The position numbers were made by a program, and so were the translations under genes. A stretch of DNA of 16,712 bases from assembly GCA_023415715.1 (NCBI GenBank), contig JAEZJP010000088.1, positions 1-16,712 of the forward strand. Direction: 5' to 3'. The stretch comes from Bacillota bacterium. Its GTDB lineage: Bacteria; Bacillota; Clostridia; Christensenellales; Aristaeellaceae. Positions 6,783 through 14,255 of the stretch are shown here, piece by piece; position 1 is the stretch's first letter, and every line of letters begins with the position of its first letter. The notes below the pieces were generated by a model. The model ran no database searches. It saw only the letters and a list, made by a program, of their open reading frames with translations, and was not told where the DNA came from.

Positions 6783-6820
6783 GTGCGAATAGCCCACGAA
6801 TCCTCATGGGCTATCCGCAC
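6783..6820. terminator. Strong hairpin after the rep-like gene
   Basis: GTGCG-A-ATAGCCCA (6783-6796) pairs with TGGGCTAT-C-CGCAC (6807-6820), giving 13 pairs with one mismatch and a ten-base loop. It begins six bases after the stop at 6776. There is no T-run on either side, so it may be a weak terminator, an mRNA-stabilising hairpin, or a recombination or replication site. Confidence 0.5.
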
Positions 6821-6981
6821 TGAAAATGAAAACCACCACGCCATACTTAATCACCTAGAAAGGATGAAGACTTATGCTATAGCTAGGCTTATTTCGTTTA
6901 CCCTTCATGCAAATTTGAATCTAGCAAAGGAGAAGGTACAACGGCACCTGAGAAGTCGTTGAAGAAAGGTATTTTTCCGGT

Positions 6982-7143
6982 ATGGTCGCCCTTGACTCAA
7001 TTAACACACAAGAATATGATATGCTCACCTTCTTAACAAAGAAGGCATTCAAAGAAATTATAGACGAGATGAACCTTGACAACTACAAAAAATCAATCAC
7101 AGGCACGCCATTTCTGCCCTCTGAAACGGAAGGAGAAGGCGAA
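6982..7143 (+). other. Open in-frame stretch upstream of the integrase start
   Basis: These 54 codons continue the integrase frame upstream and include MLTFLTKKAFKEIIDEM and end in SETEGEGE. They are either an unusual N-terminal extension, with the start at 6982 or 7021, or the tail of a decayed upstream gene. The spacing of AAAGG to the ATG at 6982 is long (12 bases), and the integrase family normally begins at 7144. Confidence 0.35.
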
Positions 7144-8226
7144 ATGGCAAAGCAATACAAAGATAGGTTACAGGTAGGCTTCAAATCCGACGGTACTCCC
7201 GACATAATATGGGTAACAGGAATAAATAGGCAAACATTTTATGATAACCTTGTTCGAGCATATGCAGAAAACGGCATGTTGGAAAGGTTAGGGATACAGG
7301 TAGTAAAGCATTCCATACCAGAAGCAGAAATGCAAGAACAAAAGCCCAATACACTAACATTCAAGCAATACACGGATAAGTTGTTATCCATGCGCAGGGA
7401 TTCCTTAAGGCCGAATACCCAAAAAGGGTATGATAGTCTTATGCGGAAACACTTTATTCCGTACTTTGGAATAACACCTATGAATGAGATAACATGGTTT
7501 AATGTACAGGGTTATCTTAATGTAAGGCGAGAAATGGGGAAGGAATCTCTACGTTCTCATATTGCAAAATTGCGTGTAATCTTTGCTTCAGCAATAGAGG
7601 ATGGCATAATAACCGTCAATCCTGCAAAGCATCGTAACCTGAGGAATCCTGGTGTGGTATTGCCAGAACGTGAAGCACTGACAGAACAACAGCGGGAACA
7701 GATTGCAAGGGTATTGCCTACGATGGATGAAAAGGATGCACGCTATATTGCTATCTGCTTGTATGCAGCTACCCGTAAAAGTGAGACGCTAGGTTTACAA
7801 TGGAAGCATATCACTGAGCAGGAAATACAGGTACGGCAACAGTGCCAGATAAATAACAAATCAATCATCCTCCCCCCGAAAAGCGATTGCGGATTAAGAG
7901 ACATACCGATTATAGATAGGCTAAAACCGTATCTTTCAAGCCGTGGAAATGATGAGGAATATCTTTTCGGCAAGGGTACTAGACCTCCGACTAAGTACAC
8001 GTTCGAGAAGATGTGGGAAAGAATCGAAGGTCATATGCAAGGAATCGGCTTTTCAAGTCACGTACTACGCCATACGTTCATAACAGAATGTGCTGAAAAG
8101 GATGTTCCTGTCAGCGTAACACAACAAATAGCAGGCCATAGTACACCGAACATAACCCTAGGCACCTATACCCATGTAACTGCAGAAATGAAGCAGAATG
8201 CCATGCAAAAGCTAAACAGTTTGTGA
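7144..8226 (+). CDS. Tyrosine recombinase, phage/ICE-type integrase
   Basis: The protein has 360 residues from the ATG at 7144, chosen because AAGGAG lies close upstream and MAKQYKDRLQVGFKSDGTP is the usual opening of this integrase class. The frame is open upstream to 6982. An arm-binding N-terminal domain (about 1-50) is followed by a SAM-like core-binding domain (about 70-165: TFKQYTDKLLSMRRD and NTQKGYDSLMRKHFIPYFG) and the catalytic domain. The catalytic set is complete: R211 (ATRKSE), K246 (PPKSDCG), H306 and R309 (HVLRH), H332 (GHST) and nucleophile Y342 (LGTYTH). The stop codon lies inside the first right-end TTTGTGAT repeat, and the attachment repeat is 150 bases downstream. It should catalyse integration and excision of this island. 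No excisionase gene is recognisable. Confidence 0.95.
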   Translation: MAKQYKDRLQVGFKSDGTPDIIWVTGINRQTFYDNLVRAYAENGMLERLGIQVVKHSIPEAEMQEQKPNTLTFKQYTDKLLSMRRDSLRPNTQKGYDSLMRKHFIPYFGITPMNEITWFNVQGYLNVRREMGKESLRSHIAKLRVIFASAIEDGIITVNPAKHRNLRNPGVVLPEREALTEQQREQIARVLPTMDEKDARYIAICLYAATRKSETLGLQWKHITEQEIQVRQQCQINNKSIILPPKSDCGLRDIPIIDRLKPYLSSRGNDEEYLFGKGTRPPTKYTFEKMWERIEGHMQGIGFSSHVLRHTFITECAEKDVPVSVTQQIAGHSTPNITLGTYTHVTAEMKQNAMQKLNSL

Positions 8227-8245
8227 TGAAGTTTGTGATAATTTT
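8220..8245 (+). repeat. Paired TTTGTGAT repeats, probable integrase arm sites (right end)
   Basis: TTTGTGAT occurs at 8220-8227, overlapping the integrase stop, and at 8232-8239, with the same 12-base period and orientation as the left-end set. The 14-base string TTTGTGATAATTTT is shared exactly between 8232-8245 and 1591-1604. In the joined circular form the two sets would flank the core at about -170/-160 and +75 to +100, broadly like phage lambda attP. Confidence 0.6.
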
Positions 8246-8376
8246 ACCTTCCTTGACTTAACAGCAGCATGCCAAACATTCCATTTTTTGATATGCCGTT
8301 GTGAGATATTGATAAAACGAATTGACATAATAGTTCAATATCTATAGAATAGCAAGGTAAAAATGCCCAAGACCGC

Positions 8377-8399
8377 AAAGAAAGGATATACCATTACGG
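8377..8399 (+). repeat. Right attachment site (att direct repeat, copy 2)
   Basis: Identical over 23 bases to 1501-1523. Here the core is a complete dyad: AAGGATATACC (8382-8392), ATTAC (8393-8397), GGTATATCCTT (8398-8408), i.e. perfect 11-base arms around five bases. This is the shape of a tyrosine-recombinase core site. The right arm beyond 8399 belongs to the chromosome. Confidence 0.85.
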
Positions 8400-8408
8400 T
8401 ATATCCTT

Positions 8409-8734
8409 CCAGGGCCTGCGGGGTAAAGCGAACCACCTTATAAATCGGAAAGGTTCACTTGCCGCAATCGAACGGGCACACGCACAGCTTCTTTTCTCTC
8501 TCACATCTACACAGGCGCTTTTCAATTCCACGTCTACATCGAAAAAAAAGGAATGAAAGGCCTTCATGCGCCGGTTCGAAACGATCCTTACAGACCATCC
8601 GCCCCAATGCTAGCATACCCCGCTAAACGCGGAATATGCGTGGATGCAAACTCAAAATTTTACTGGCAGTCATGTGCGATTTTTTTGTAATCATTAGGAA
8701 AAGCATGCTTCCGCTATGATTAATCAAACCCTGT
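8409..8734. other. Intergenic stretch between the island and argS with structured DNA
   Basis: No gene is supported. One imperfect long hairpin runs 8417-8466: outer arms TGCGG/CCGCA, inner arms GAACC/GGTTC with AAG/CTT between and a bulge. A second, small one is at 8613-8639: GCATA and CCGC opposite GCGG and TATGC. The argS gene ends at 8735 on the minus strand, but I see no convincing terminator with a T-run after it. This sequence originally adjoined the padR side before island insertion. Confidence 0.4.
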
Positions 8735-10453
8735 TTACATTCTTTCCGGCGCTTCCATGCCGATCAGATACAGCCCTTGCTTCACCACGTTCTTGACGGC
8801 CTCCGTCAGCTTCACCCTTGCGGACGCCAATCCATCCCCGTCGTCCAGGATGCGGTGTTCATAATAGAACTTGTTGTAGGCCTGGCAAATGTCTGTAACC
8901 GCCCTGGTGAGAATGGAAGGCTCGTAGCGCAGCGCAGCTTCCTTCACCGTATCCGGGAAGCGGGAAAGCTGCCGCAATATCTCCTGGCTTTCGTCGTCGG
9001 TAAGCGCCGCGTAGTCAGGCTCCGGCAAGGTGACTTCCTCTGCCTTGCGAAGCAGGGAACAGCACCTTGCATGGGTGTACTGCACGTAGGGCCCGGTCTC
9101 CCCGTCAAAATTCAGCGCCCGGTCCCACCAGAAGTCGATGTCCTTGATGCGGTTATTTTGAAGGTCGGCGTAAATCACCGCGCCGATGCCCACCTGCCGG
9201 GCCACCTCGTTTTTGTTGCTTAACTGAGGGCTCTTTTCCTCAATGATGGCCATCGCCTTCTCCTGGGCCCGTTTAAGCAGCTCCTCCAGATAGACCACAT
9301 GGCCTTTCCGGGTCGCCAATGTCTGTCCTTCATAGGAGATCATGCCAAAGGCCACATGCTGCAAATTCTTTGCCCAGGGGTAACCCATCAACTCCACTAC
9401 CTTGATCCATTGGCGGAAGTGCAGGTCCTGCTGATAGGCCACAACATACAGACACTTATCAAAATGATAGGTGTCCTGGCGGTACAGCGCCGCCGCGATA
9501 TCCCGGGTGGTATACAGCGTGGCGCCATCCTTTTTCAGGATCAGGCAGGGGGGCATTTTGTATTCTTCCAAATCTACAATGGACGCCCCGTCGCTGATGG
9601 TGAGCAGGTTCTTTTCCTTAAGTTCCCTTACAACCCTATCCATCTTGTCGTTGTAAAAGCTTTCCCCTGCATAGCTGTCAAAGGAAACACCCAAAAGGTC
9701 ATAGACCTTCTTCGTATCCCGCAGCGTCAGCTCCTTGAACCAATTGAAAATGGCAAGGGCATCCTCCTGCCCGTCCTCAATGGCTTTGAACCAGGCCCGG
9801 CCCTCATCTTCCAGGGACGGGTCTTTTTCGGCTTCCTCGTGGAAGCGTACATACAAGTCGACAAGTGCCTGCACACCGCCCTGCTCCACCGCCTCGATGG
9901 ATCCCCAATGCTTGTAGGCGGCGATCATTTTGCCAAACTGCGTACCCCAGTCGCCCAGATGGTTGATGCCCACGGTGGTATAGCCCAGGAAGTCGAATAT
10001 CCGCTTCAGGCTATGTCCGATCATGGTGGTGCTCAGATGGCCGATATGAAAGCGCTTGGCGATGTTGATGGAGGAATAGTCAAGGCAGATGGTTTTGCCC
10101 TCGCCCTCATTGGACGCGCCCCACTTTTCGCCGGCTTTCAGTACGGTTTGCAGCGTTTCCTGGGCAAAATTCTCCCTGTTCAGGAAAAAATTCAAGTAAC
10201 CGCCAACTGCGCTCTGCTTTGTTGTCTGAGGGGCGTCAATGGCTGCCTGCAGCCTGGAAGCGATCATGGGCGGGGCGGCCCTCAATACTTTGGCCAGGCG
10301 GAAGCAGGGAAAGGCGTAATCGCCCATTTCCCGCTCCGGGGGTATTTCCAGAAAGCCAGCGATCTCCTCCCGGCCGGGCAGGTTCTCCGTCCCGGGCCAG
10401 GCAGCGTTCAAACCGGTCTCAATCAATGCGGCAATACGGGCTTTCATATCCAT
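8735..10453 (-). CDS. argS: Arginyl-tRNA synthetase
   Basis: A 572-residue class I synthetase that charges tRNA-Arg with arginine in the cytoplasm, full length for the family. The ATG at 10453 is chosen because GGAG lies eight bases upstream; the frame extends to 10522 without a ribosome site. The N-terminal Add-1 domain is followed by the HIGH signature (RFHIGHLSTT, HIGH at about 136-139), INHLGDWGTQFGK (about 163-175), and the degenerate KMSKS-loop equivalent LATRKG (about 379-384). The all-alpha DALR anticodon-binding domain (about 455-572) begins VQYTHARCCSLLRKA and contains SILTRAVTDICQAYNKFY. It stands alone with its own promoter. Confidence 0.97.
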   Translation of the reverse strand: MDMKARIAALIETGLNAAWPGTENLPGREEIAGFLEIPPEREMGDYAFPCFRLAKVLRAAPPMIASRLQAAIDAPQTTKQSAVGGYLNFFLNRENFAQETLQTVLKAGEKWGASNEGEGKTICLDYSSINIAKRFHIGHLSTTMIGHSLKRIFDFLGYTTVGINHLGDWGTQFGKMIAAYKHWGSIEAVEQGGVQALVDLYVRFHEEAEKDPSLEDEGRAWFKAIEDGQEDALAIFNWFKELTLRDTKKVYDLLGVSFDSYAGESFYNDKMDRVVRELKEKNLLTISDGASIVDLEEYKMPPCLILKKDGATLYTTRDIAAALYRQDTYHFDKCLYVVAYQQDLHFRQWIKVVELMGYPWAKNLQHVAFGMISYEGQTLATRKGHVVYLEELLKRAQEKAMAIIEEKSPQLSNKNEVARQVGIGAVIYADLQNNRIKDIDFWWDRALNFDGETGPYVQYTHARCCSLLRKAEEVTLPEPDYAALTDDESQEILRQLSRFPDTVKEAALRYEPSILTRAVTDICQAYNKFYYEHRILDDGDGLASARVKLTEAVKNVVKQGLYLIGMEAPERM

Positions 10454-10493
10454 GGGCCATTCTCCTTTGGACTGCCGGAATATTGTACGGTCT

Positions 10494-10522
10494 ATCTTAC
10501 CATAGGGAAGGGCCTGGCGCAA
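10494..10522 (-). promoter_or_regulatory. Probable argS promoter
   Basis: Read on the minus strand, TTGCGC (10517-10522) and TAAGAT (10494-10499) are 17 bases apart. The match is moderate. I see no T-box leader in the short space before argS. Confidence 0.5.
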
Positions 10523-10541
10523 CGGATTTGAAGCGTTAGAT

Positions 10542-10583
10542 ATGCGGGAAGGGGACTATTTGAAGAAATTCCCCTTCCCGCAT
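10542..10583. repeat. Hairpin repeat with GCGGGAAGGGG arms, between argS and the methyltransferase gene
   Basis: ATGCGGGAAGGGGA (10542-10555) pairs perfectly with its complement at 10570-10583 over 14 bases, with a 14-base loop. The same arm begins the hairpin after tex at 14028, with a different loop, so this is a family of repeated intergenic hairpins. A terminator role for the methyltransferase gene is possible, although no T-run follows. Confidence 0.65.
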
Positions 10584-10594
10584 TGATTCGGAAG

Positions 10595-10692
10595 ACCTCC
10601 TCCAGCCTCCTTCGTCGGCAGCCCCCTCCAGGAGGGAGCCTATCCAAAAGCCTCCCTCTCGAGAGAGGTGCCGCCCGCAGGCGGCGGAAGGA
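10595..10692. repeat. GC-rich interspersed intergenic repeat
   Basis: A chain of short inverted repeats: CTCCAGGAG around 10626-10634, CTCTCGAGAG at 10656-10665, and GCCGCC-CGCA-GGCGGC at 10670-10685, with CTCCTT/AAGGAG near the two ends. I recognise this arrangement as a class of noncoding repeat frequent between genes in gut Clostridia. It has no coding potential. Confidence 0.6.
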
Positions 10693-10708
10693 GTAAAAGA
10701 GATGTTAC

Positions 10709-11500
10709 CTAAATGGACTTTTCCTGCTCTTTCTTCGCGTACAAAATCGCCCGATGGGTATCCGGCCCGATAGGGTGCTTCTCATAGTCCCCATAGGCGG
10801 TGAGGATTTCAAACCCGTATGCATGCAGCCAGCCGGTAACGTCTTCAAGTGTCGGGATATGCTTTAACGAGCGCACATCCTCTACTATCTTTTCTCCACT
10901 CGGCAGGTTGAGTTCTTTGATACCTTTTCCCCAGCACATTTGGGTATCCACATCATATCCGCCCTCAAGCGCCACACACTTTCCGGTTACACCCGTATCA
11001 TCCGTTCCCTGAAAGATCACGCGCTCCTTTTTCAGCGGGAAAACTTCCCAGGGTCTTGCGTGCAGGTCAAAATCCAGGTACAAATACCCGCCCGGTTTCA
11101 GGCAGGCAGCAGCTTTTTGTATGAATGTCTCCTGCGCCTGCTTGTAGTTCATTTCCGATTCGATATTGATGAGTATGTTGCCAGCCAGAACCACCACGTC
11201 AAACCCATGCCCCCAATCCCCGGTGACGGCGTCCATTTTCCGGTAGTGAAGGCGCGGCACGCCTTCGGCTTTTGGCTTCAGCTTATTCAGCATGGCCTCT
11301 TCCTTATCAAACCCGGTGGCCGTATGCCCGGCTTGGGCGAGGGGAAGCAGTATCCGGCCCGTGCCGCAGCAGGCCTCCAGCACGTTTTTGGGGTCAGGGC
11401 CCAGTGTATCCAGCAACAGGGCGACATCCATGGTATACGTTTCTTCCTGGTCATATAAATCGGCAAACCAATGACCCATGATCTGTTTCCTATCTAACAT
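10709..11500 (-). CDS. Class I SAM-dependent methyltransferase
   Basis: The protein has 263 residues. The start is ATG at 11500, with AGGAG seven bases upstream; the frame is open to 11554 without a ribosome site. Motif I LEACCGTGRI (about 41-50), the acidic residue ending strand 2 (D65 in GFDKEEAM), KMDA (88-91), and the strand-4 stretch VVVLAGNILIN (about 102-112) give a complete SAM-binding Rossmann core. KPGGYLYLDFDLHARPW follows as strand 5. The protein resembles the general Methyltransf_11/25 group acting on small molecules; the substrate is not visible. It appears to be a single gene between a terminator (11553-11574) and repeats. Confidence 0.85.
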   Translation of the reverse strand: MLDRKQIMGHWFADLYDQEETYTMDVALLLDTLGPDPKNVLEACCGTGRILLPLAQAGHTATGFDKEEAMLNKLKPKAEGVPRLHYRKMDAVTGDWGHGFDVVVLAGNILINIESEMNYKQAQETFIQKAAACLKPGGYLYLDFDLHARPWEVFPLKKERVIFQGTDDTGVTGKCVALEGGYDVDTQMCWGKGIKELNLPSGEKIVEDVRSLKHIPTLEDVTGWLHAYGFEILTAYGDYEKHPIGPDTHRAILYAKKEQEKSI

Positions 11501-11552
11501 AAAGGCACTCCTAATCATTCTTCGTAAAAGATGTTTGGTTTTTGAACAACAC

Positions 11553-11574
11553 AAAAAAAGCCGCCAGGCGCGGC
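11553..11574 (-). terminator. Rho-independent terminator reading leftwards
   Basis: On the minus strand GCCGC-GCCTG-GCGGC is followed directly by seven Ts (11553-11559). This is a textbook terminator placed 37 bases after the stop of the small ORF at 11612-11866 and before the methyltransferase gene. It implies that something upstream is transcribed leftwards. Confidence 0.75.
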
Positions 11575-11611
11575 AAACAAAGAGCTATGCTCCCTTTTTG
11601 CGGTGCGCCAT

Positions 11612-11866
11612 TCAGGGTTTTATAGATGGACCACCATCATACGTGTCCTCATGCCAAACATCCCCTTTCGACTCAGGCGAAGGGAAGGCCTTCTCCCAAT
11701 ACAATACCATCAAAATCGATAGCGCGCAAGCCGCAAAGAGGAATAAGGCTTGAAATTTACTGTCCTTTCGGGCTACAATAAAGGATAGCCTTATGAGCGG
11801 AGTGGTTTCAGCTTCTTTGTTCTTGGGCGCATCGAAAGGAATGAAGGATTCAAATGACGTTTTCAA
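11612..11866 (-). CDS. Doubtful small membrane protein divergent from tex
   Basis: A frame of 84 codons from a TTG at 11866, overlapping the first 13 bases of tex on the opposite strand. No good ribosome site precedes the TTG. In its favour, the translation looks like protein: a basic segment, a hydrophobic helix FQALFLFAACALSILMVLYW (about 38-57), then an acidic tail. A strong terminator also follows on the same strand. Against it are the weak start and the tex promoter lying inside it. It may be a real gene with an undetected start, or a remnant. No family recognised. Confidence 0.35.
   Translation of the reverse strand: MKTSFESFIPFDAPKNKEAETTPLIRLSFIVARKDSKFQALFLFAACALSILMVLYWEKAFPSPESKGDVWHEDTYDGGPSIKP
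11750..11779 (+). promoter_or_regulatory. Probable tex promoter
   Basis: TTGAAA (11750-11755) and TACAAT (11774-11779) have an 18-base spacer, giving a leader of about 70 bases before the ATG at 11854. Confidence 0.5.
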
Positions 11867-13995
11867 ATGCTTTGTCCACGGAATTTCATATTCAGCCCTG
11901 GCAGGCCGAGGCTGTGATCCGCCTGCTGGACGAAGGAAATACCGTGCCCTTTATCGCCCGTTACCGCAAGGAGCAGCACGGAGAATTGAACGACCAGGTA
12001 TTGCGGGATATCTCCCTTCGCCTGGAGCAGCTCCGCGCCCTTCAAAAGCGGCGGGAAGAAATTCTCTCTTCCATGGAAAAGCAGGGTGTTTTGACGGAGG
12101 AGCTGCAAAAGGCTGTTGAGGGGGCGGAAACAACAGGAGCGCTGGAGGATATCTACCGCCCCTACCGCCCCAAGCGCCGCACCAGGGCCACCATCGCCAG
12201 GGAGCGGGGGCTGGAGCCGCTGGCCAACATTCTATTGATGCAGTCCGTTAAATCCGGCAGCACGGAGGATCTGGCCGCGCCTTACATATCCGAGGAAAAG
12301 GGCGTGCCCGATACAGAAGCAGCCCTTGCCGGCGCTATGGACATCCTAGCGGAGGATTTCAGCAACGATGCCGGGATCCGCACTCGCTTGAAGGAGCTAT
12401 ACAACCGCACCTGCCAGGTGAAGGTGAAGGCTTCCGGCGAAAATGATTCCGTGTACCGCATGTATTACGATCACCAGGAATTGATGCGGCTCATGCCCTC
12501 CCACCGTATTCTGGCCATGAACCGGGGCGAGGCGGAAGGGTTCTTGAAAGTTTCCCTGGCTGTAGAGGAAGCGGACGGCATTGCGGAGGTGGCCAAGCCC
12601 TTTGTGCGGCACGGAAGCATTACCACCCAGTATGTGCAGTTGGCGGCGGAGGACAGCTACCGGCGCCTGATCGCACCTTCACTGGAAAATGAGCTTCGCG
12701 GCGATCTTACGGACCGTGCCCAGGAGGCCGCGGTAAAGGTATTCGCCCAGAACTTGAAGCCGCTTTTGATGCAGCCGCCGGTTAAGGGCAAGGCTGCCAT
12801 CGGGCTTGACCCCGGTATCCGCACCGGCTGCAAGACGGCGGTGGTGGATGAAACGGGCCGTGTGCTGGATACTGCGGTGATCTATCCCCTTATAAGCCAT
12901 GGCCGGGTGGACCAGGCCAAGGATACGGTGAAAAAGCTGGTCCGCAAACATAAGGTTCAGGTGGCCGCCATCGGTAACGGCACCGCCTCCCGGGAAACGG
13001 AAGAATTCTTTGTAAACGTACTGCACGAGATGCCGGGGGAAGACCTGTCCTACATGGTGGTTTCCGAAGCCGGGGCTTCCGTCTATTCCGCTTCACCCCT
13101 GGCCGCCAAAGAATTCCCTCAGTTTGACGTATCCCTGCGCAGCGCCGTATCCATTGCCCGCCGTTTGCAGGACCCCCTGGCGGAGCTTGTGAAAATCGAT
13201 CCCAAGTCCATCGGCGTTGGCCAGTATCAGCATGACCTGAAGGAAGCGGAGTTGGACGCCGCGCTTTCCGGCGTGGTGGAGGATTGCGTCAATGCCGTAG
13301 GGGTGGACGTGAATACCGCCAGCCCCTCGCTCTTAAGCCATATCGCCGGCATCAACAGCACCGTGGCGCAGAACATCGTTACCTTCCGGGAGGAAAACGG
13401 GCCTTTCGCCACCAGGGCCGGGCTCAAAAAGGTGCCTAAGCTGGGGCCCAAAGCGTTCGAGCAGTGCGCCGGCTTCCTGCGCATTCCCGGCGGCAAAAAC
13501 CCGCTGGAGAACACCGGCGTACACCCCGAATCCTACGAGGCCGCTGAAGCGCTTCTGAAATTGGCGGGTCTTAACGTACGCACCGCGCCGGGCAGCCTTG
13601 CGAAAAAGGTGGAGGAGCTGAATGCGGAAAAAGCCGCCAAACAATTGGACATCGGCCTGCCCACACTGAAGGACATCGTCAAGGAGCTGGAAAAGCCCGG
13701 CCGCGACCCGCGTGACGAGCTGCCCCCGCCCCTTTTGCGAAGCGATGTGCTCACCATGGAAGATTTGAAGCCCGGCATGGAACTGATGGGCACCGTGCGC
13801 AACGTAGCCGATTTCGGGGCTTTTGTGGATATCGGCGTCCATAGGGACGGGCTTGTACATGTCTCCCAATTAAGCCGCCGCAGGGTTAACCATCCCGGCG
13901 AAGCCGTCAAAGTGGGCGATGTGGTCAAGGTCTGGGTCGTTTCCGTGGAAAAAGAAAAGAATCGTATCTCCCTCACCATGATCCCCCCGGCGTAA
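11854..13995 (+). CDS. tex: Tex family RNA-binding transcriptional accessory protein
   Basis: A 713-residue protein of full family length. The N-terminal Tex domain (about 1-190) has the conserved TVPFIARYRKEQHGELND (30-47) and LEDIYRPYRPKRRTRA (97-112). Next come a YqgF-like RNase H fold from about 314 (AAIGLDPGIRTGCKTAVVDE), the segment SPLAAKEFP (414-422), helix-hairpin-helix repeats (about 483-545, IAGINSTVAQNIV and LKKVPKLGPKAFEQ), and a C-terminal S1 domain (about 639-710, GTVRNVADFGAFVDIGVHRDGL in part). Tex binds nucleic acid and is linked to transcription fidelity and stress or toxin expression in several bacteria. The ATG at 11854 has an AAGGA element five bases upstream. The gene stands alone, and a long perfect hairpin follows its stop. 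Confidence 0.96.
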   Translation: MTFSNALSTEFHIQPWQAEAVIRLLDEGNTVPFIARYRKEQHGELNDQVLRDISLRLEQLRALQKRREEILSSMEKQGVLTEELQKAVEGAETTGALEDIYRPYRPKRRTRATIARERGLEPLANILLMQSVKSGSTEDLAAPYISEEKGVPDTEAALAGAMDILAEDFSNDAGIRTRLKELYNRTCQVKVKASGENDSVYRMYYDHQELMRLMPSHRILAMNRGEAEGFLKVSLAVEEADGIAEVAKPFVRHGSITTQYVQLAAEDSYRRLIAPSLENELRGDLTDRAQEAAVKVFAQNLKPLLMQPPVKGKAAIGLDPGIRTGCKTAVVDETGRVLDTAVIYPLISHGRVDQAKDTVKKLVRKHKVQVAAIGNGTASRETEEFFVNVLHEMPGEDLSYMVVSEAGASVYSASPLAAKEFPQFDVSLRSAVSIARRLQDPLAELVKIDPKSIGVGQYQHDLKEAELDAALSGVVEDCVNAVGVDVNTASPSLLSHIAGINSTVAQNIVTFREENGPFATRAGLKKVPKLGPKAFEQCAGFLRIPGGKNPLENTGVHPESYEAAEALLKLAGLNVRTAPGSLAKKVEELNAEKAAKQLDIGLPTLKDIVKELEKPGRDPRDELPPPLLRSDVLTMEDLKPGMELMGTVRNVADFGAFVDIGVHRDGLVHVSQLSRRRVNHPGEAVKVGDVVKVWVVSVEKEKNRISLTMIPPA

Positions 13996-14027
13996 CGGGA
14001 AGGACGAGATCGAATGAACGGATAATA

Positions 14028-14067
14028 TGCGGGAAGGGGCCTTTTTGTAAAAAGGCCCCTTCCCGCA
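14028..14067. terminator. Long perfect hairpin after tex, second copy of the GCGGGAAGGGG repeat
   Basis: Arms of up to 19 bases, TGCGGGAAGGGGCCTTTTT at 14028-14046 and the complement at 14049-14067, meet at a two- to four-base turn, 33 bases after the tex stop. The outer TGCGGGAAGGGG arm is shared with 10543-10554. There is no external T-run; the T and A runs are inside the stem. A bidirectional terminator role is plausible. Confidence 0.6.
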
Positions 14068-14115
14068 CCCATCCCTAAAAAACTTTCATATCATTTATAA
14101 AAACCAGAACAGGCT

Positions 14116-14231
14116 GGCGATTCATAATCGCCCCTACAACACAGTCTGTTTGTTGACTTCTCTACCGGAACACACTGGAGCCTGAAGCTAAGACAATACA
14201 CTCTTTGCGGATGTAGGGGTTCCGTAACCCC
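14116..14231. repeat. Short MITE-like intergenic element with hairpin ends
   Basis: At the left end GGCGATT-CAT-AATCGCC (14116-14132) runs into CCCCTAC (14131-14137). At the right end GTAGGGG (14213-14219) runs into GGGGTT-CCGT-AACCCC (14216-14231). The CCCCTAC/GTAGGGG pair makes the ends inverted to each other, each carrying its own small hairpin. No coding content. It resembles short noncoding repeats common in Firmicutes, but no second full copy lies in the window. Confidence 0.45.
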
Positions 14232-14255
14232 GCAGTACCAATTTTAAATTCGATA

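Larger units (their letters stand above)
1501..8399. mobile_element. Integrative element of about 6.9 kb with a cargo operon, serine recombinase, broken rep-like gene and integrase
   Basis: The boundaries are a 23-bp perfect direct repeat at 1501-1523 and 8377-8399. A tyrosine integrase ends 150 bases inside the right copy. The interior is visibly more AT-rich than the flanking core genes, especially 1524-4980. It lacks conjugation, capsid or packaging genes, so it is a small, probably non-autonomous island or a decayed integrated plasmid. The serine recombinase and the rep-like remnant support a plasmid-like ancestor (inference). Removing it would rejoin the padR operon region to the region downstream of argS. 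Confidence 0.85.

Noticed and set aside
6864..6962. A 32-codon frame before the integrase, considered as an excisionase
   Set aside because: Too short, ribosome site too close to the ATG, and no helix-turn-helix pattern.
9299..10531. A 410-codon plus-strand frame opposite argS
   Set aside because: It is a shadow of the argS frame in high-GC DNA; argS has full family motifs on the other strand.
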